A program made the translations under genes and the position numbers. Source: Sphingobium lactosutens (GTDB lineage: Bacteria > Pseudomonadota > Alphaproteobacteria > Sphingomonadales > Sphingomonadaceae). From it: a stretch of 64,000 nt of DNA. Numbering within the stretch: position 1 is the first letter of the stretch; every line of letters begins with the position of its first letter. The stretch lies in the NCBI RefSeq assembly GCF_013393185.1, contig NZ_QJQX01000054.1, positions 124,001 through 188,000 on the forward strand, read 5' to 3'. Below are positions 53,472 through 62,953 of this stretch, in pieces. The notes under the pieces are model-generated. The model had not been told where the DNA came from. It saw nothing but the letters and a program-made list of their open reading frames with translations, and did no database searches.

Positions 53472-54752
53472 TTATCCCCCCGCCGCACTCCCACGCATCG
53501 CCAGCTTGCGGGCGAAATGCACCTCGATCGCGCGGGCGACGCCGCGGGCGATCCTGTCCTGCCCCTCGCGCGAAGATAAGAAGGCGGCATCGTCGGCATT
53601 GCTGATATAGCCGGTTTCGAACAGCACCGAAGGGGTGTCGGGCGCTTTCAGCACCATCAGCGAGGCGAAGCGGTGATAGGCGCTGCGGAAGGGCACATAG
53701 GGCGCCGCTTCCCGCTGCAACAGCCGGGCGAAATTGGCCGAGATGTTGAGCGATTCGCGCTGGGTCAGGTCGATCAGGATCGAAGACACGTCGCCCGACT
53801 GGCTGCCGAGGTTCACGCCGTTGATGATGTCGGCCTTGTTCTCCCGCGCGGCAAGTCTTGCCGCCTCGCGGTCGGACGCCGTTTCCGACAGGGTGTAGAC
53901 CGTGGCGCCATGGGCGTCGGCATTTTCGGCCGCATCGGCATGGACCGAGATGAACAGGTCCGCGCCCAGCTTGCGGGCGATGCCATAGCGTTCCTGAAGG
54001 ATCAGGAAGCGATCATCGTCGCGGGTCAGTGCAACACGTACCCGGCCCGACCGCAGCAACTGGTCGCGGATCGCCTGCGCGATGGCCAGGGTGACATCCT
54101 TTTCGCGCTTGCCATTTTCCCGGTTGATCGCGCCCGGATCATGGCCGCCATGGCCCGCATCGATCACCACCAGCGGCCTTGTGCCGTCATTGGCGCCCTG
54201 CACGCGGGGCAATGCGACGCCACGCGCGGCGGCGGGGATCGGCACGCTGATCGAATGGAGGCGCTTTTGCGGGCGTGCCGCCATGTCGGCGGGCGCATCG
54301 AAGCGCGTGCGGCCCTTGCCCATCTCGCTGCGGAACCGATTGTCGCTGATGTTTTGCAGCGAGAAGCTGAGCGACTTGCCGTCCGGTGCGATCTGCGCAT
54401 TGCCCAGTGTCGCGGGGGAGGCGAGGTCCAGCACCACGCGCGCGGTGCCGTCGTTCAGCTGCCCCTGCCGCACCGACGCGATCGCGCCATTGCCCGGCGA
54501 AAAGTTGAAGCGCCCCATCTGCGCGCCATCGATGTCGAGCGCGATCCGGCGCGGCGCATCCAGCAGGAAAGCCGACGCGCCGTCGACCCGCTCGTCGAAG
54601 CGCACGATCACCCGGTCGCCCAGCACATCGACGCCGGAAATGCCCCCCGCGCTGCCGGGGGCGGCAAACAGGAGGCTGCCTGCCAGGGCAAGGCTCTGAA
54701 ACATGCGCCGCTTGTGCAACGCATGGTGATCGGCCGTCCAGCCAAATTTCAT
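53472..54752 (-). CDS. amiC: N-acetylmuramoyl-L-alanine amidase (AmiC-type, AMIN domain)
   Basis: The enzyme removes stem peptides from peptidoglycan, mostly during cell separation. The 426-residue product starts with a likely export signal (FQSLALAGSLLFAAPGSAGG), an AMIN domain (about 35-140) and an Amidase_3 domain with VIDAGHGGHDPGA (zinc His near 198), LFISVHADA and VLFETGYISN (catalytic Glu near 378). It is divergent from rne and 106 bp from PBP1A. Confidence 0.95.
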   Translation of the reverse strand: MKFGWTADHHALHKRRMFQSLALAGSLLFAAPGSAGGISGVDVLGDRVIVRFDERVDGASAFLLDAPRRIALDIDGAQMGRFNFSPGNGAIASVRQGQLNDGTARVVLDLASPATLGNAQIAPDGKSLSFSLQNISDNRFRSEMGKGRTRFDAPADMAARPQKRLHSISVPIPAAARGVALPRVQGANDGTRPLVVIDAGHGGHDPGAINRENGKREKDVTLAIAQAIRDQLLRSGRVRVALTRDDDRFLILQERYGIARKLGADLFISVHADAAENADAHGATVYTLSETASDREAARLAARENKADIINGVNLGSQSGDVSSILIDLTQRESLNISANFARLLQREAAPYVPFRSAYHRFASLMVLKAPDTPSVLFETGYISNADDAAFLSSREGQDRIARGVARAIEVHFARKLAMRGSAAGG

Positions 54753-55275
54753 GACGTTAATCCGTCCAGCGTCCCCACGCTGAATATCGGATTAAGGATG
54801 GCACCTTTTGCCTACGTAAAATGAGAGAGTTAATATCATCTTCATCATGATTGGCTTAAAGGGCGTCAGGGACGGCCGGACATGTCACATTATTTCCGCC
54901 ACCCGTTGCTCCGGGGGTTTTTGGCTGCTACCCATTCACATAACTGAAAGACATGCCCATTGAGGCGGGCCTTTCGGGGCAATGATATAAGCATCGGCCG
55001 GCGCGGGATCGCACCCCTGTCGATGACGCAAACAGGTTGACGCTGCATGAGGCATGAATTTCCTTCCACGCTTGCCCCGGTCACGGGCGCAACGGCGTGG
55101 ATGGTCCGGCCCGGCGCCTTGTCCGGCCCTGCCGACGCAGCAGACGCGAAGTTTTTCCTTCAAACCCGGACGTCGCCGACATCCGCGCCCACATTGGAGC
55201 GCGCCCGGCCGTCCCTTCACTATCGCGTGGCGGCGCGGCCCCGTGCCGCAGCCTGCCCACGCCGGAGATTAATAC
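54753..55275. promoter_or_regulatory. Divergent amiC-rne region with long rne 5' leader
   Basis: This 523-bp gap has no gene I can support. A candidate rne promoter is described separately. Near the rne start, GCGTGG (55225-55230) pairs with CCACGC (55257-55262), with further GC pairing inside; this hairpin ends two bases before GGAG, the rne ribosome-binding site. RNase E genes elsewhere control their own level through a long 5' UTR hairpin, so the same is plausible here. Confidence 0.55.
54960..54989 (+). promoter_or_regulatory. Candidate rne promoter
   Basis: TTGAGG (54960-54965) and GATATA (54984-54989) are separated by 18 bp. They would start a leader of about 280 nt before the rne ATG. 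The match to a housekeeping promoter is fair. Confidence 0.45.
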
Positions 55276-57963
55276 ATGACAATGCGTATGCTGATCGACG
55301 CGCGCCACCGGGAAGAGACCCGGGTCGCGGTCGTCAAGGGTAACCGGATCGAGGAATTCGATTTCGAATCGGCCGAGCACAAGCAGCTCAAGGGCAATAT
55401 CTATCTGGCCAAAGTGACCCGCGTGGAGCCTTCGCTCCAGGCGGCGTTCGTGGATTATGGCGGCAACCGCCACGGCTTCCTCGCTTTCAGCGAAATCCAC
55501 CCCGACTATTATCAGATCCCGCGCGAGGACCGCGAGGCGCTGCTGCGCGAGGAACGCGCCCACGCCGAGGAAGAGGCCGCGCTGCGCGCCGACTATGATG
55601 ATGACGATGAAGGCCATCATGGCGAGGACGGCGTCGAAGTCGTCGAGGCAACCCATCATCATGATGATGAGGACCATGCCGAGGGCGAGGCGCCCGAAGC
55701 CGCCAAGAGTGGAAACCGTCGCCGGGGCGGCGGCAAGGGCGATGACGCCGCCGACGAACTGCGCCGCAAGCGCATGGCGCTGCGCCGCCGCTACAAGATC
55801 CAGGACGTTATCAAGCGCCGTCAGGTGCTGCTGGTCCAGGTCGTCAAGGAAGAGCGCGGCAACAAGGGCGCGGCGCTGACCACCTATCTGTCGCTTGCCG
55901 GCCGCTATTGCGTGCTGATGCCCAACACCAGCCATGGTGGCGGCATTTCGCGCAAGATCAGCAACGCCGCCGATCGCAAGCGGCTGAAGACGATCATCGC
56001 CGAAATGGCGCTGCCGTCCACCATGGGCTGCATCGTCCGCACCGCCGGTCTCCAGCGCACCAAGCCGGAGATCAAGCGCGACTTCGACTATCTCGCCCGC
56101 CTGTGGGACGAGATTCGCGAACAGACGCTCAAGTCCGACGCGCCCGCGCTGATCCATAACGACAGCGACCTCATCAAGCGCGCGATCCGCGATATCTACA
56201 ACAAGGATATCGAGGAAGTGATCGTCGAGGGCGAGCATGGCTACAAGGCCGCCAAGGACTTCATGAAGCTGCTGATGCCGAGCCATGCCCGGCGCGTGAA
56301 GCAATATGCCGACGCCGTCTCGCTGTTCCAGCGCGCCAGCGTCGAGGATCAGCTGGCAGCGATGTACAACCCCGTCGTGCAGCTCAAGTCCGGCGGCTAT
56401 CTGGTCATCAACCCGACCGAGGCACTGGTGTCGATCGACATCAACTCGGGCCGTTCGACCCGCGAACATGGCATCGAGCAGACCGCCGTCGCCACCAATC
56501 TGGAGGCCGCCCGCGAAATCGCGCGCCAGCTGCGCCTGCGCGACATGGCGGGCCTGGTCGTCATCGACTTTATCGACATGGAGATGAACTCCAACATCCG
56601 TAAGGTCGAGAAGGCGATGAAGGAGGCGCTGAAGGACGATCGCGCCCGCATTCAGGTCGGCCGCATCTCGGGCTTCGGCCTCATGGAAATGAGCCGCCAG
56701 CGGCTGCGCACCGGCGTGCTGGAAGCGTCGACCCGCCAATGTCCGCATTGCGAAGGCACCGGCCTCGTCCGCACCGCGTCGTCAGCCGGCCTTGGCGCAC
56801 TGCGCATGCTGGAAGAGGAAGCGGCCCGTGGCCGCGGCAGCATCATCACGCTGCGCGCGAGCCAGGAAGCGGCCTTCTACGTCCTCAACAACAAGCGTCG
56901 CGAGCTGGACGAGATCGAGCAGCGCTATGGCGTGACGATCGTGATCCTGCCCGATGGCGAGATCGAAGGCGCGCGCATGTCGGTCGAGGCCAGCGGCCCG
57001 CGTCCCGAGCGCGTGGTTTCCTATGCCCCGCTCGCCGAGGAAGAGGATGACGCCGATCTTCCCGAAGAAGAGGAAGAAGAGGAAGAGGCCGAGGTCGAGG
57101 AAGTCGAAGAGGCTGCCGAACGCGAAGCGCGTGGCGATCGTGGCGAGGACCGTGATGGTGGCCGCCGCCGCCGCCGCCGCCGCCGTCGTCGCGGTGGCCA
57201 GCGCGAGGAAAATCGCGCCGATGGCTCGACCGAGGAAGAGGGCGAGGACGGCGAGGACGCTGAAGCTGTCGAATCCGACGAGGATGTTGCCGAGGAAGGC
57301 GAGGCGGTCGTGGCCGACTCCAGCGAAGCGGGTGACGAAGATGCCGGCGCGCGCCGTCGTGGTCGCCGGGGCCGTCGTGGCGGTCGCCGTCGTCGTGAAG
57401 GCGGCGAAGCGGGCGTGACGGAGGAAAGCGAATCGGTCGAGGACGCCGTGGACGCGCAAGCGGCGGCCGAACCTGTGGCGGAAGAGGCGCCGGTCGTCGC
57501 CGTGGCCGAGGAAGCGGCGGAGGTCGCGCCCAAGGCCCGCCGCCGTCCGCGCGCGCGCAAGAAAGCCGAGCCGGAAGCCGTGGCCGAGGGCGCTGCCCCG
57601 GTGGGAGCGGTGGAGGCTCCGGTTGAAGCCGCGGTCGAGGAAGCTGCACCCGAAGCGCCGGCCAAGCCCAAGCGTGCGCCCCGCAAGAAGAAGGTAGCGG
57701 AGCCTGTCGCCGAAGCCGAAGCGGCGCCCGCCGTCGAGGAAGCGGCGATGGAAGCCGCTTCTGCCAAGCCCAAGCGCGCGCCCCGCAAGAAGAAGGTGGT
57801 CGAGCCTGTGGCTGAGGCCGCGGCGGACGCCACGGCCGTGGTCGAGGCGCCCGTCGCCGAATCCGCTGATGCCGTGCCCGCCGGGCAGGATGCCGCGGAT
57901 GAGGGAACAAACGAAGACGGCACGCCGCGCCGTGGCTGGTGGCAGCGCACCTTCGGCCAATAA
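55276..57963 (+). CDS. rne: Ribonuclease E/G
   Basis: RNase E cleaves single-stranded RNA and anchors the degradosome. The 895 residues begin MTMRMLIDARHREETRVAVV. The S1 domain is split by an acidic/His insert at about 95-165 (DDDDEGHHGEDG, HHHDDEDHAEGE), a known alphaproteobacterial feature. The catalytic domain includes VSIDINSGRSTREHG and the zinc-link CPHCEGTGL (near 490). From about 580 the tail is disordered, with Glu-rich and Arg-rich blocks and repeated KPKRAPRKKKV boxes. The N-terminal 500 residues hold the activity. Confidence 0.96.
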   Translation: MTMRMLIDARHREETRVAVVKGNRIEEFDFESAEHKQLKGNIYLAKVTRVEPSLQAAFVDYGGNRHGFLAFSEIHPDYYQIPREDREALLREERAHAEEEAALRADYDDDDEGHHGEDGVEVVEATHHHDDEDHAEGEAPEAAKSGNRRRGGGKGDDAADELRRKRMALRRRYKIQDVIKRRQVLLVQVVKEERGNKGAALTTYLSLAGRYCVLMPNTSHGGGISRKISNAADRKRLKTIIAEMALPSTMGCIVRTAGLQRTKPEIKRDFDYLARLWDEIREQTLKSDAPALIHNDSDLIKRAIRDIYNKDIEEVIVEGEHGYKAAKDFMKLLMPSHARRVKQYADAVSLFQRASVEDQLAAMYNPVVQLKSGGYLVINPTEALVSIDINSGRSTREHGIEQTAVATNLEAAREIARQLRLRDMAGLVVIDFIDMEMNSNIRKVEKAMKEALKDDRARIQVGRISGFGLMEMSRQRLRTGVLEASTRQCPHCEGTGLVRTASSAGLGALRMLEEEAARGRGSIITLRASQEAAFYVLNNKRRELDEIEQRYGVTIVILPDGEIEGARMSVEASGPRPERVVSYAPLAEEEDDADLPEEEEEEEEAEVEEVEEAAEREARGDRGEDRDGGRRRRRRRRRRGGQREENRADGSTEEEGEDGEDAEAVESDEDVAEEGEAVVADSSEAGDEDAGARRRGRRGRRGGRRRREGGEAGVTEESESVEDAVDAQAAAEPVAEEAPVVAVAEEAAEVAPKARRRPRARKKAEPEAVAEGAAPVGAVEAPVEAAVEEAAPEAPAKPKRAPRKKKVAEPVAEAEAAPAVEEAAMEAASAKPKRAPRKKKVVEPVAEAAADATAVVEAPVAESADAVPAGQDAADEGTNEDGTPRRGWWQRTFGQ

Positions 57964-58110
57964 GGTCCGGACGCACTGATGAACGAGCGCCGCTGCATGT
58001 ACGGTTCCGACCGGCGCGCAGCGGCGCTTTTCATTTGGCCCCGGCCGACCGGCCGCTTCACGGCCGGTTCAGGGCGTTCATGGCATCGGTTCGGTCCGAT
58101 GGCCTGCCGG

Positions 58111-59460
58111 ATGACCAGAATAGTGCAGTTCTTCGCCCTGGTGCTGGCGTCGCTCGCGCTCATGGCCCGCCCGGCGCTTGCCCAGCAGATATTGCGCGAT
58201 GCGGAGACGGAGGCCTTCATGGCCGACATGTCCGGCCAGCTCATCAAGGCGGCCGGCATGGAGCCGAAGAATGTCCAGGTCATGGTCATCAACGACCCGG
58301 AGATCAACGCCTTCGTCGCGGGCGGCCAATATGTCTGGGTGCATAGCGGACTGATCGCGCAGGCCGACAATGTGAACCAGTTGCAGGGCGTGGTCGCGCA
58401 CGAACTGGGGCATATCGAGGGCGGCCACATCATCCGCTCGGGCGAGGGGATCAAGGAAGCGACCAGCGTCACCCTGCTCAGTCTGGTGCTGGGCGCGGCG
58501 GCGATCGCGGCGGGCGGCGCGGAGGCGGGCATGGGCATCATGGGCCTTGGCCAGCAGGCGGCGATGACCAAGTTCCTGGCCTTCTCCCGCGCACAGGAAA
58601 GTTCTGCCGACCTTGCCGGCGCACGCTATCTCCACGCGGCGGGTCTCAGCGGGCGGGGCAGCCTCGAATTCTTCAAGAAGCTCCAGAATCAGGAATATCG
58701 CCTCGCCATCCCGCAGGACAATAGCTACGGTCGCACCCATCCGCTGTCGGGCGAGCGCATCAACGTGCTGCGCGAGGTCTATGAGGTCGACCCGGCCTGG
58801 AACACGACGCCCGATCCGAAGCTGGAGGCGCGATTCGAACGGATCAAGGCGAAGCTGATCGGCTTCGTGTCGGAACCGACCCAGACCTTGCAGAAATATC
58901 CCGAAAGCGACCAGTCGATCCCGGCCCATTATGCCCGCGCCTATGCCTGGCATAAGAGCGCCTATCCCGAAAAGGCGCTGGACGAGGCGAATGCGCTGCT
59001 CGCCGCCGTGCCGCACGATCCCTATTTCCTGGAATTGAAGGGCCAGATCCTGCTCGAAAGCGGCAGACCCGCCGACGCGATCGCGCCGCTGCGCGAGGCG
59101 GTCAAGATCACCAACCAGCCGCTCATTTCCGTGCTGCTGTCCCACGCGCTGATCGCGACCGAGGATGAGGCGAACTTCGCCGAGGCCGAACAGGTGCTGC
59201 GCCTCGCCGTGCAGCGCGACCGGGAAAACCCCTTCGCCTGGTATCAACTGGGCGTCGTCTATGAGCGGCGCGGCGACATTCCGCGCGCGGCGCTGGCCAC
59301 GGCCGAGCGTTACGAGATGATGGCGCAATATCCCATGGCGCTGCGCAGCGCCGACGCGGCGATGCAGGGGCTGAAGCCCGGCACGGTTGACTATCTGCGG
59401 GCGCAGGATATCGCGATGGTCTCGCGCGCGGCGATCGAGCAGCAGCGGAAGAAAAGATAG
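58111..59460 (+). CDS. M48 family metalloprotease with TPR domain (BepA-like)
   Basis: BepA-type proteases check assembly of outer-membrane proteins such as LptD. I chose ATG 58111, giving 449 residues with a signal peptide (MTRIVQFFALVLASLALMAR, cleaved after ALA). Zinc motif HELGH is at 97-101, and the downstream Glu lies in AQESSADLAGA. TPR-like repeats fill the C-terminal half (YAWHKSAYPEKALDEANALL, RENPFAWYQLGVVYERRGD). In-frame starts at 57979 and 58099 are also possible. Confidence 0.9.
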   Translation: MTRIVQFFALVLASLALMARPALAQQILRDAETEAFMADMSGQLIKAAGMEPKNVQVMVINDPEINAFVAGGQYVWVHSGLIAQADNVNQLQGVVAHELGHIEGGHIIRSGEGIKEATSVTLLSLVLGAAAIAAGGAEAGMGIMGLGQQAAMTKFLAFSRAQESSADLAGARYLHAAGLSGRGSLEFFKKLQNQEYRLAIPQDNSYGRTHPLSGERINVLREVYEVDPAWNTTPDPKLEARFERIKAKLIGFVSEPTQTLQKYPESDQSIPAHYARAYAWHKSAYPEKALDEANALLAAVPHDPYFLELKGQILLESGRPADAIAPLREAVKITNQPLISVLLSHALIATEDEANFAEAEQVLRLAVQRDRENPFAWYQLGVVYERRGDIPRAALATAERYEMMAQYPMALRSADAAMQGLKPGTVDYLRAQDIAMVSRAAIEQQRKKR

Positions 59461-59462
59461 CA

Positions 59463-60230
59463 ATGACAGATCAGACCCGGCCGAGCTTTCGCGCCGCTTT
59501 ATCCAACAGGACCATGCAGATGACCCTTGGCGGTTTCGCCTTCCTCGCGGCTGCCGCCGGCGCCGCTCTCGCTGTGCAGGCGCCCGCTGCCGTCAGCCCG
59601 ACCGACAAGGCCGCGATCGAGAAGATCGTCCACGACTATATTCTCGACCATCCCGAAATCATCCCGCAGGCGGTGGAGAAGCTCCAGGCCAGGCGCATGT
59701 CGAGCACCATCGACGCCAGCCGCAGCGCGCTCGAAACCCCCTATGCGGGGGCGTGGGAAGGGGCGGCCAATGCGGATGTCACCGTGGTCGAGTTCTTCGA
59801 CTATGCCTGCGGCTATTGCCGCGCCTCGCTGCCCGACTTGGCGAAGCTGGTCGGCTCCGACGCGAAGGTGAAGGTCGTCTATCGCGAACTGCCGATCCTG
59901 TCGGAAGCCAGCAGCGACGCGGCCAAGGTATCGCTGCTCGCGGCCGAGCGCGGTCAATATATGCCCTATCACAAGGCGCTCTATGGCGCGGGCAAGGTGA
60001 CGCGCGACACCATCATCGCCGCCGCGGCCAAGGCGGGCATCACGAAATCCGAAGCCGAATCGGCGATCGCGTCGAGCAAATATGATTCGGAAATCCAGTC
60101 CAACATCGCCCTCGCGCAGAAATTGCAGGCGACCGGCACCCCGACCTTCGTCATCGGCGGCCAGGTGCTGAACGGGGCGGTGGGCTTCGATGCGCTCAAG
60201 GAAGGCGTCACGGCGGCGCGGGGGAAATAA
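59463..60230 (+). CDS. DsbA-family thiol-disulfide oxidoreductase
   Basis: The 255-residue protein has an N-terminal membrane or signal segment (about 18-40), a helical stretch (DYILDHPEIIPQAVEKLQA) and a thioredoxin-fold domain with CGYC (116-119), PILSEASSDAAKVSL and the cis-Pro loop TGTPTFVIGGQVL. It resembles Com1/DsbA proteins that oxidise or isomerise disulfides in the periplasm. It starts two bases after the BepA-like stop, so the two are one operon. Confidence 0.93.
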   Translation: MTDQTRPSFRAALSNRTMQMTLGGFAFLAAAAGAALAVQAPAAVSPTDKAAIEKIVHDYILDHPEIIPQAVEKLQARRMSSTIDASRSALETPYAGAWEGAANADVTVVEFFDYACGYCRASLPDLAKLVGSDAKVKVVYRELPILSEASSDAAKVSLLAAERGQYMPYHKALYGAGKVTRDTIIAAAAKAGITKSEAESAIASSKYDSEIQSNIALAQKLQATGTPTFVIGGQVLNGAVGFDALKEGVTAARGK

Positions 60231-60277
60231 CCTCCGCTCCACGCGTACCGAACGGGAGGGAAAGGGCGCTTCCGCCA

Positions 60278-60306
60278 TTGACTTCGCCCCCCCTTTTCCC
60301 TATCGG
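60278..60306 (+). promoter_or_regulatory. Candidate rpmH promoter
   Basis: TTGACT (60278-60283) is separated by exactly 17 bp from TATCGG (60301-60306). It lies upstream of the terminator-like hairpin at 60323-60348 and 81 bp upstream of rpmH. The -35 and spacing match the alpha operon promoter at 40571-40599. Confidence 0.5.
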
Positions 60307-60322
60307 ACGCCCCCTGACTTGC

Positions 60323-60348
60323 GGCCGCTGCACAAGCGGCCCTTTTTT
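60323..60348 (+). terminator. Intrinsic terminator between dsbA-like gene and rpmH
   Basis: GGCCGCT (60323-60329) pairs with AGCGGCC (60335-60341), followed by six T residues (60343-60348). It ends the BepA/DsbA operon. If the TTGACT promoter upstream is used, it also lies in the rpmH leader and could attenuate it. Confidence 0.85.
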
Positions 60349-60386
60349 GTCACGCCCGATTCTCTATTTGTCTTGAGGAATGAACG

Positions 60387-60521
60387 ATGAAGCGCACTTT
60401 TCAGCCGAGCAATCTGGTTCGGAAGCGCCGTCACGGTTATCGCGCCCGCATGGCGACCCCCGGCGGCCGCAACATCATCCGTGCGCGCCGTTCGCGCGGC
60501 CGCAAGAGCCTGAGCGCCTGA
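60387..60521 (+). CDS. rpmH: 50S ribosomal protein L34
   Basis: The short gene encodes 44 residues, [20 protein letters not shown] to the terminal GRKSLSA, the conserved L34 sequence. L34 is a small basic protein of the large subunit. The gene comes just before rnpA, as in nearly all bacteria. A TTGAGGAA stretch lies upstream of the ATG. Confidence 0.98.
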   Translation: MKRTFQPSNLVRKRRHGYRARMATPGGRNIIRARRSRGRKSLSA

Positions 60522-60553
60522 TTTCAACGCCCGAAAATGTCGTCGCGCCGGCC

Positions 60554-60967
60554 ATGATGGTCCGGCGCGCGGATTTTCTGGCGGCGAATCGCGGACGCCG
60601 CGCCCCCATGCCGGGCTTTGTCCTGCTGGTGCGCGAGCGTGGCGACGGCGATCCGGCGATGCGTTACGGCATCACCGTCACCAAGAAAGTTGGCGGCGCT
60701 GTCATCCGCAATCGGATGAAGCGCCGTTTTCGCGTCCTGGCGCGCGAGCTGCTGCCCGTCCATGGCGTGGCCGGCGCGGATCATGTGCTGATCGGCCGCG
60801 ATGGCGGGATCGAGCGCGATTTCGCCCTGCTGCATGCCGAACTGACCAAGGCGCTAGGCAAGATCATGACACGCCCGGTGGATGCGCCGCGCGATTCGTC
60901 GCGCCGGAAAGCGCTCCGTGCGCCACGACGGGCCGGCCAGGGCGCAGGCCAGGACAAGGGGCGGTGA
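60554..60967 (+). CDS. rnpA: Ribonuclease P protein component
   Basis: RnpA binds the catalytic RNase P RNA and helps it mature tRNA 5' ends. ATG 60554 gives 137 residues beginning [16 protein letters not shown]; other starts upstream in frame are non-ATG. The family motif [14 protein letters not shown], part of the RNR basic helix, is present, and the end is Arg-rich. It overlaps yidD by four bases (GTGA). Confidence 0.93.
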   Translation: MMVRRADFLAANRGRRAPMPGFVLLVRERGDGDPAMRYGITVTKKVGGAVIRNRMKRRFRVLARELLPVHGVAGADHVLIGRDGGIERDFALLHAELTKALGKIMTRPVDAPRDSSRRKALRAPRRAGQGAGQDKGR

Positions 60968-61176
60968 TCGCCCGCCTGCTGATCCTCATCGCGCGCTTCT
61001 GGCAGCTTGGCCCCTCGCGCATTTTGCCCCCCACCTGCCGCTACGCTCCCTCCTGTTCCGAATATGGAATCCAGGCCGTGCGCAAATATGGCGCGATCAA
61101 GGGTAGCTGGCTGGGGTTCAAGCGGCTAATGCGATGCCACCCATGGGGCGGCTCGGGCTATGATCCGGTTCCCTGA
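60964..61176 (+). CDS. yidD: Membrane protein insertion efficiency factor YidD
   Basis: YidD helps YidC insert membrane proteins. The GTG start overlaps the rnpA stop. The 70 residues show the typical family signature: [38 protein letters not shown]. The three-Cys/HPWG pattern is diagnostic. Confidence 0.97.
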   Translation: MIARLLILIARFWQLGPSRILPPTCRYAPSCSEYGIQAVRKYGAIKGSWLGFKRLMRCHPWGGSGYDPVP

Positions 61177-61208
61177 CACTGACGAATTGACCGCGGAGCG
61201 CAAATAGC

Positions 61209-62912
61209 GTGGACGACAAGAAGAATATCATCCTGGCGGTGCTGCTGACCGCGGCCATCCTGTTCGGCTGGCCCTATGTCTCGCATTATTTCTTCCCGGC
61301 AGCCAATCCGCCGGCCACGAAGATTGAGGGCGGCAAGACGACACCGGTCGCCGCGCCCGGCACCGACACCGCCGACGGCCCCGCCGTGATTCGCGATCGC
61401 GCGCTGGTGCTCAAGGACAGCCCGCGCGTCGCGATCCGCACGCCCAAGCTGGTCGGCTCCATCAACCTCAAGGGCGCGCGCATCGACGACATCGTGCTGC
61501 CGACCTACAAGGAAACGATCGCCAAGGATTCGCCTGACGTCCGCCTCTATAGCCCCTCGGGGACGCAGGACGCCTATTTCGCCGGCTTCGGCTGGCAGGG
61601 CGAGGGCCTCAAGGCGCCGACCAAGGATACGCTCTGGACCGCGAGCGGCAAGGAACTGACCCCGACCAGCCCAGTCACGCTGAGCTGGAACAACGGTGCG
61701 GGCCAGCTTTTCGAGATCCGCCTGTCGGTCGATGAAAATTACATGATTACCGCCGCGCAGAAGGTGTCGAACAGCGGCGCCGGCGTAATCGGCGTGAAGC
61801 CCTATGCTTACATCAGCCGCAACGGCATCCCCACGGATCCCGACACCTGGACCATCCATGTCGGCCCGATGGGCGTGTTCAATGGCGCCGCCAATTATGA
61901 CGTGAACTACAAGGATCTGGACAAGGGGCCGTCGACCCAGAGCTTCCAGTCCAAGGGCGGCTGGATCGGTTTCACCGACAAATATTGGCTCTCCGCGCTG
62001 GTTCCCGGCACCGACGCCGACTTCGCCGGCCAGTTCCGCAAGGGCGCCGGCACGCAATATCAGGCCGACGTCGCGCTCGGTTCGACCATGCTCGCGCCGG
62101 GCAAGGCGGCGACGCAGAGCCTGCGCCTCTATGTCGGCGCGAAGGAAGTGAAGACGCTCCAGGCCTATGAGCGCGGCGGCGTGAAGCTGTTCGACCGCGC
62201 GATCGACTGGGGCTGGTTCTACTGGTTCGAACAGCCGATCTTCGCGCTGCTCCACTGGCTCTTCGAAACGCTCGGCAATTTCGGCGTGGCCATCATCTGC
62301 CTTACCTTCGTGGTTCGCGCGCTGATGTTCCCGGTCGCCCAGCGCCAGTTCGCCAGCATGGCGGCGATGCGCGCGGTGCAGCCCAAGATGAAGGCGCTGC
62401 AGGAGAAGTATAAGGACGACAAGCAGCAGCTGCAGGTGAAGATGATGGAGCTGTACAAGCAGGAGAAGGTGAACCCGCTCGCCGGCTGTCTGCCCATCTT
62501 CATCCAGATCCCGATCTTCTTCGCGCTCTACAAGGTGCTGATGCTGACGATCGAAATGCGTCACCAGCCCTTCATACTGTGGATCAAGGATCTGTCCGCG
62601 CCCGATCCGTTGCACATCCTCAACCTGTTCGGCCTGCTGCCCTTCACCCCGCCGTCCTTCCTGGCGATCGGTGTGCTGGCGTTGCTGCTGGGCATTTCGA
62701 TGTGGCTGCAGTTCAAGCTGAACCCCGCCCAGATGGACCCGATGCAGCAGCAGGTGTTCGCGATCATGCCGTGGATGATGATGTTCATCATGGCGCCCTT
62801 CGCGGCGGGTCTGCTGGTCTACTGGATCACCAACAACTGCCTGTCGATGGCGCAGCAATGGTGGCTCTACAAGCGCCACCCCGTGCTGAACACCGCGACG
62901 GCCGCGAAGTAA
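61209..62912 (+). CDS. yidC: Membrane protein insertase YidC
   Basis: YidC inserts membrane proteins alone or with SecYEG. The 567 residues start with GTG (read as Met). The first helix is at about 7-24, followed by a large periplasmic domain to about 340. Five conserved C-terminal helices follow, with [59 protein letters not shown] and [20 protein letters not shown]. It sits in the usual rnpA-yidD-yidC order. Confidence 0.97.
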   Translation: MDDKKNIILAVLLTAAILFGWPYVSHYFFPAANPPATKIEGGKTTPVAAPGTDTADGPAVIRDRALVLKDSPRVAIRTPKLVGSINLKGARIDDIVLPTYKETIAKDSPDVRLYSPSGTQDAYFAGFGWQGEGLKAPTKDTLWTASGKELTPTSPVTLSWNNGAGQLFEIRLSVDENYMITAAQKVSNSGAGVIGVKPYAYISRNGIPTDPDTWTIHVGPMGVFNGAANYDVNYKDLDKGPSTQSFQSKGGWIGFTDKYWLSALVPGTDADFAGQFRKGAGTQYQADVALGSTMLAPGKAATQSLRLYVGAKEVKTLQAYERGGVKLFDRAIDWGWFYWFEQPIFALLHWLFETLGNFGVAIICLTFVVRALMFPVAQRQFASMAAMRAVQPKMKALQEKYKDDKQQLQVKMMELYKQEKVNPLAGCLPIFIQIPIFFALYKVLMLTIEMRHQPFILWIKDLSAPDPLHILNLFGLLPFTPPSFLAIGVLALLLGISMWLQFKLNPAQMDPMQQQVFAIMPWMMMFIMAPFAAGLLVYWITNNCLSMAQQWWLYKRHPVLNTATAAK

Positions 62913-62922
62913 GGAACAGGAG

Positions 62923-62949
62923 ATCCTCCCCGGAAGGGGAGGATTTTTT
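62923..62949 (+). terminator. Terminator-like hairpin whose 3' arm is the engB ribosome-binding site
   Basis: ATCCTCCCC (62923-62931), loop GGAA, GGGGAGGAT (62936-62944) and five T residues (62945-62949) make an intrinsic terminator 10 bp after the yidC stop. The 3' arm holds GGAGG (62938-62942), the only Shine-Dalgarno site for the engB ATG at 62954. The structure may end yidC mRNA or gate engB translation. Confidence 0.8.
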
Positions 62950-62953
62950 CGAT

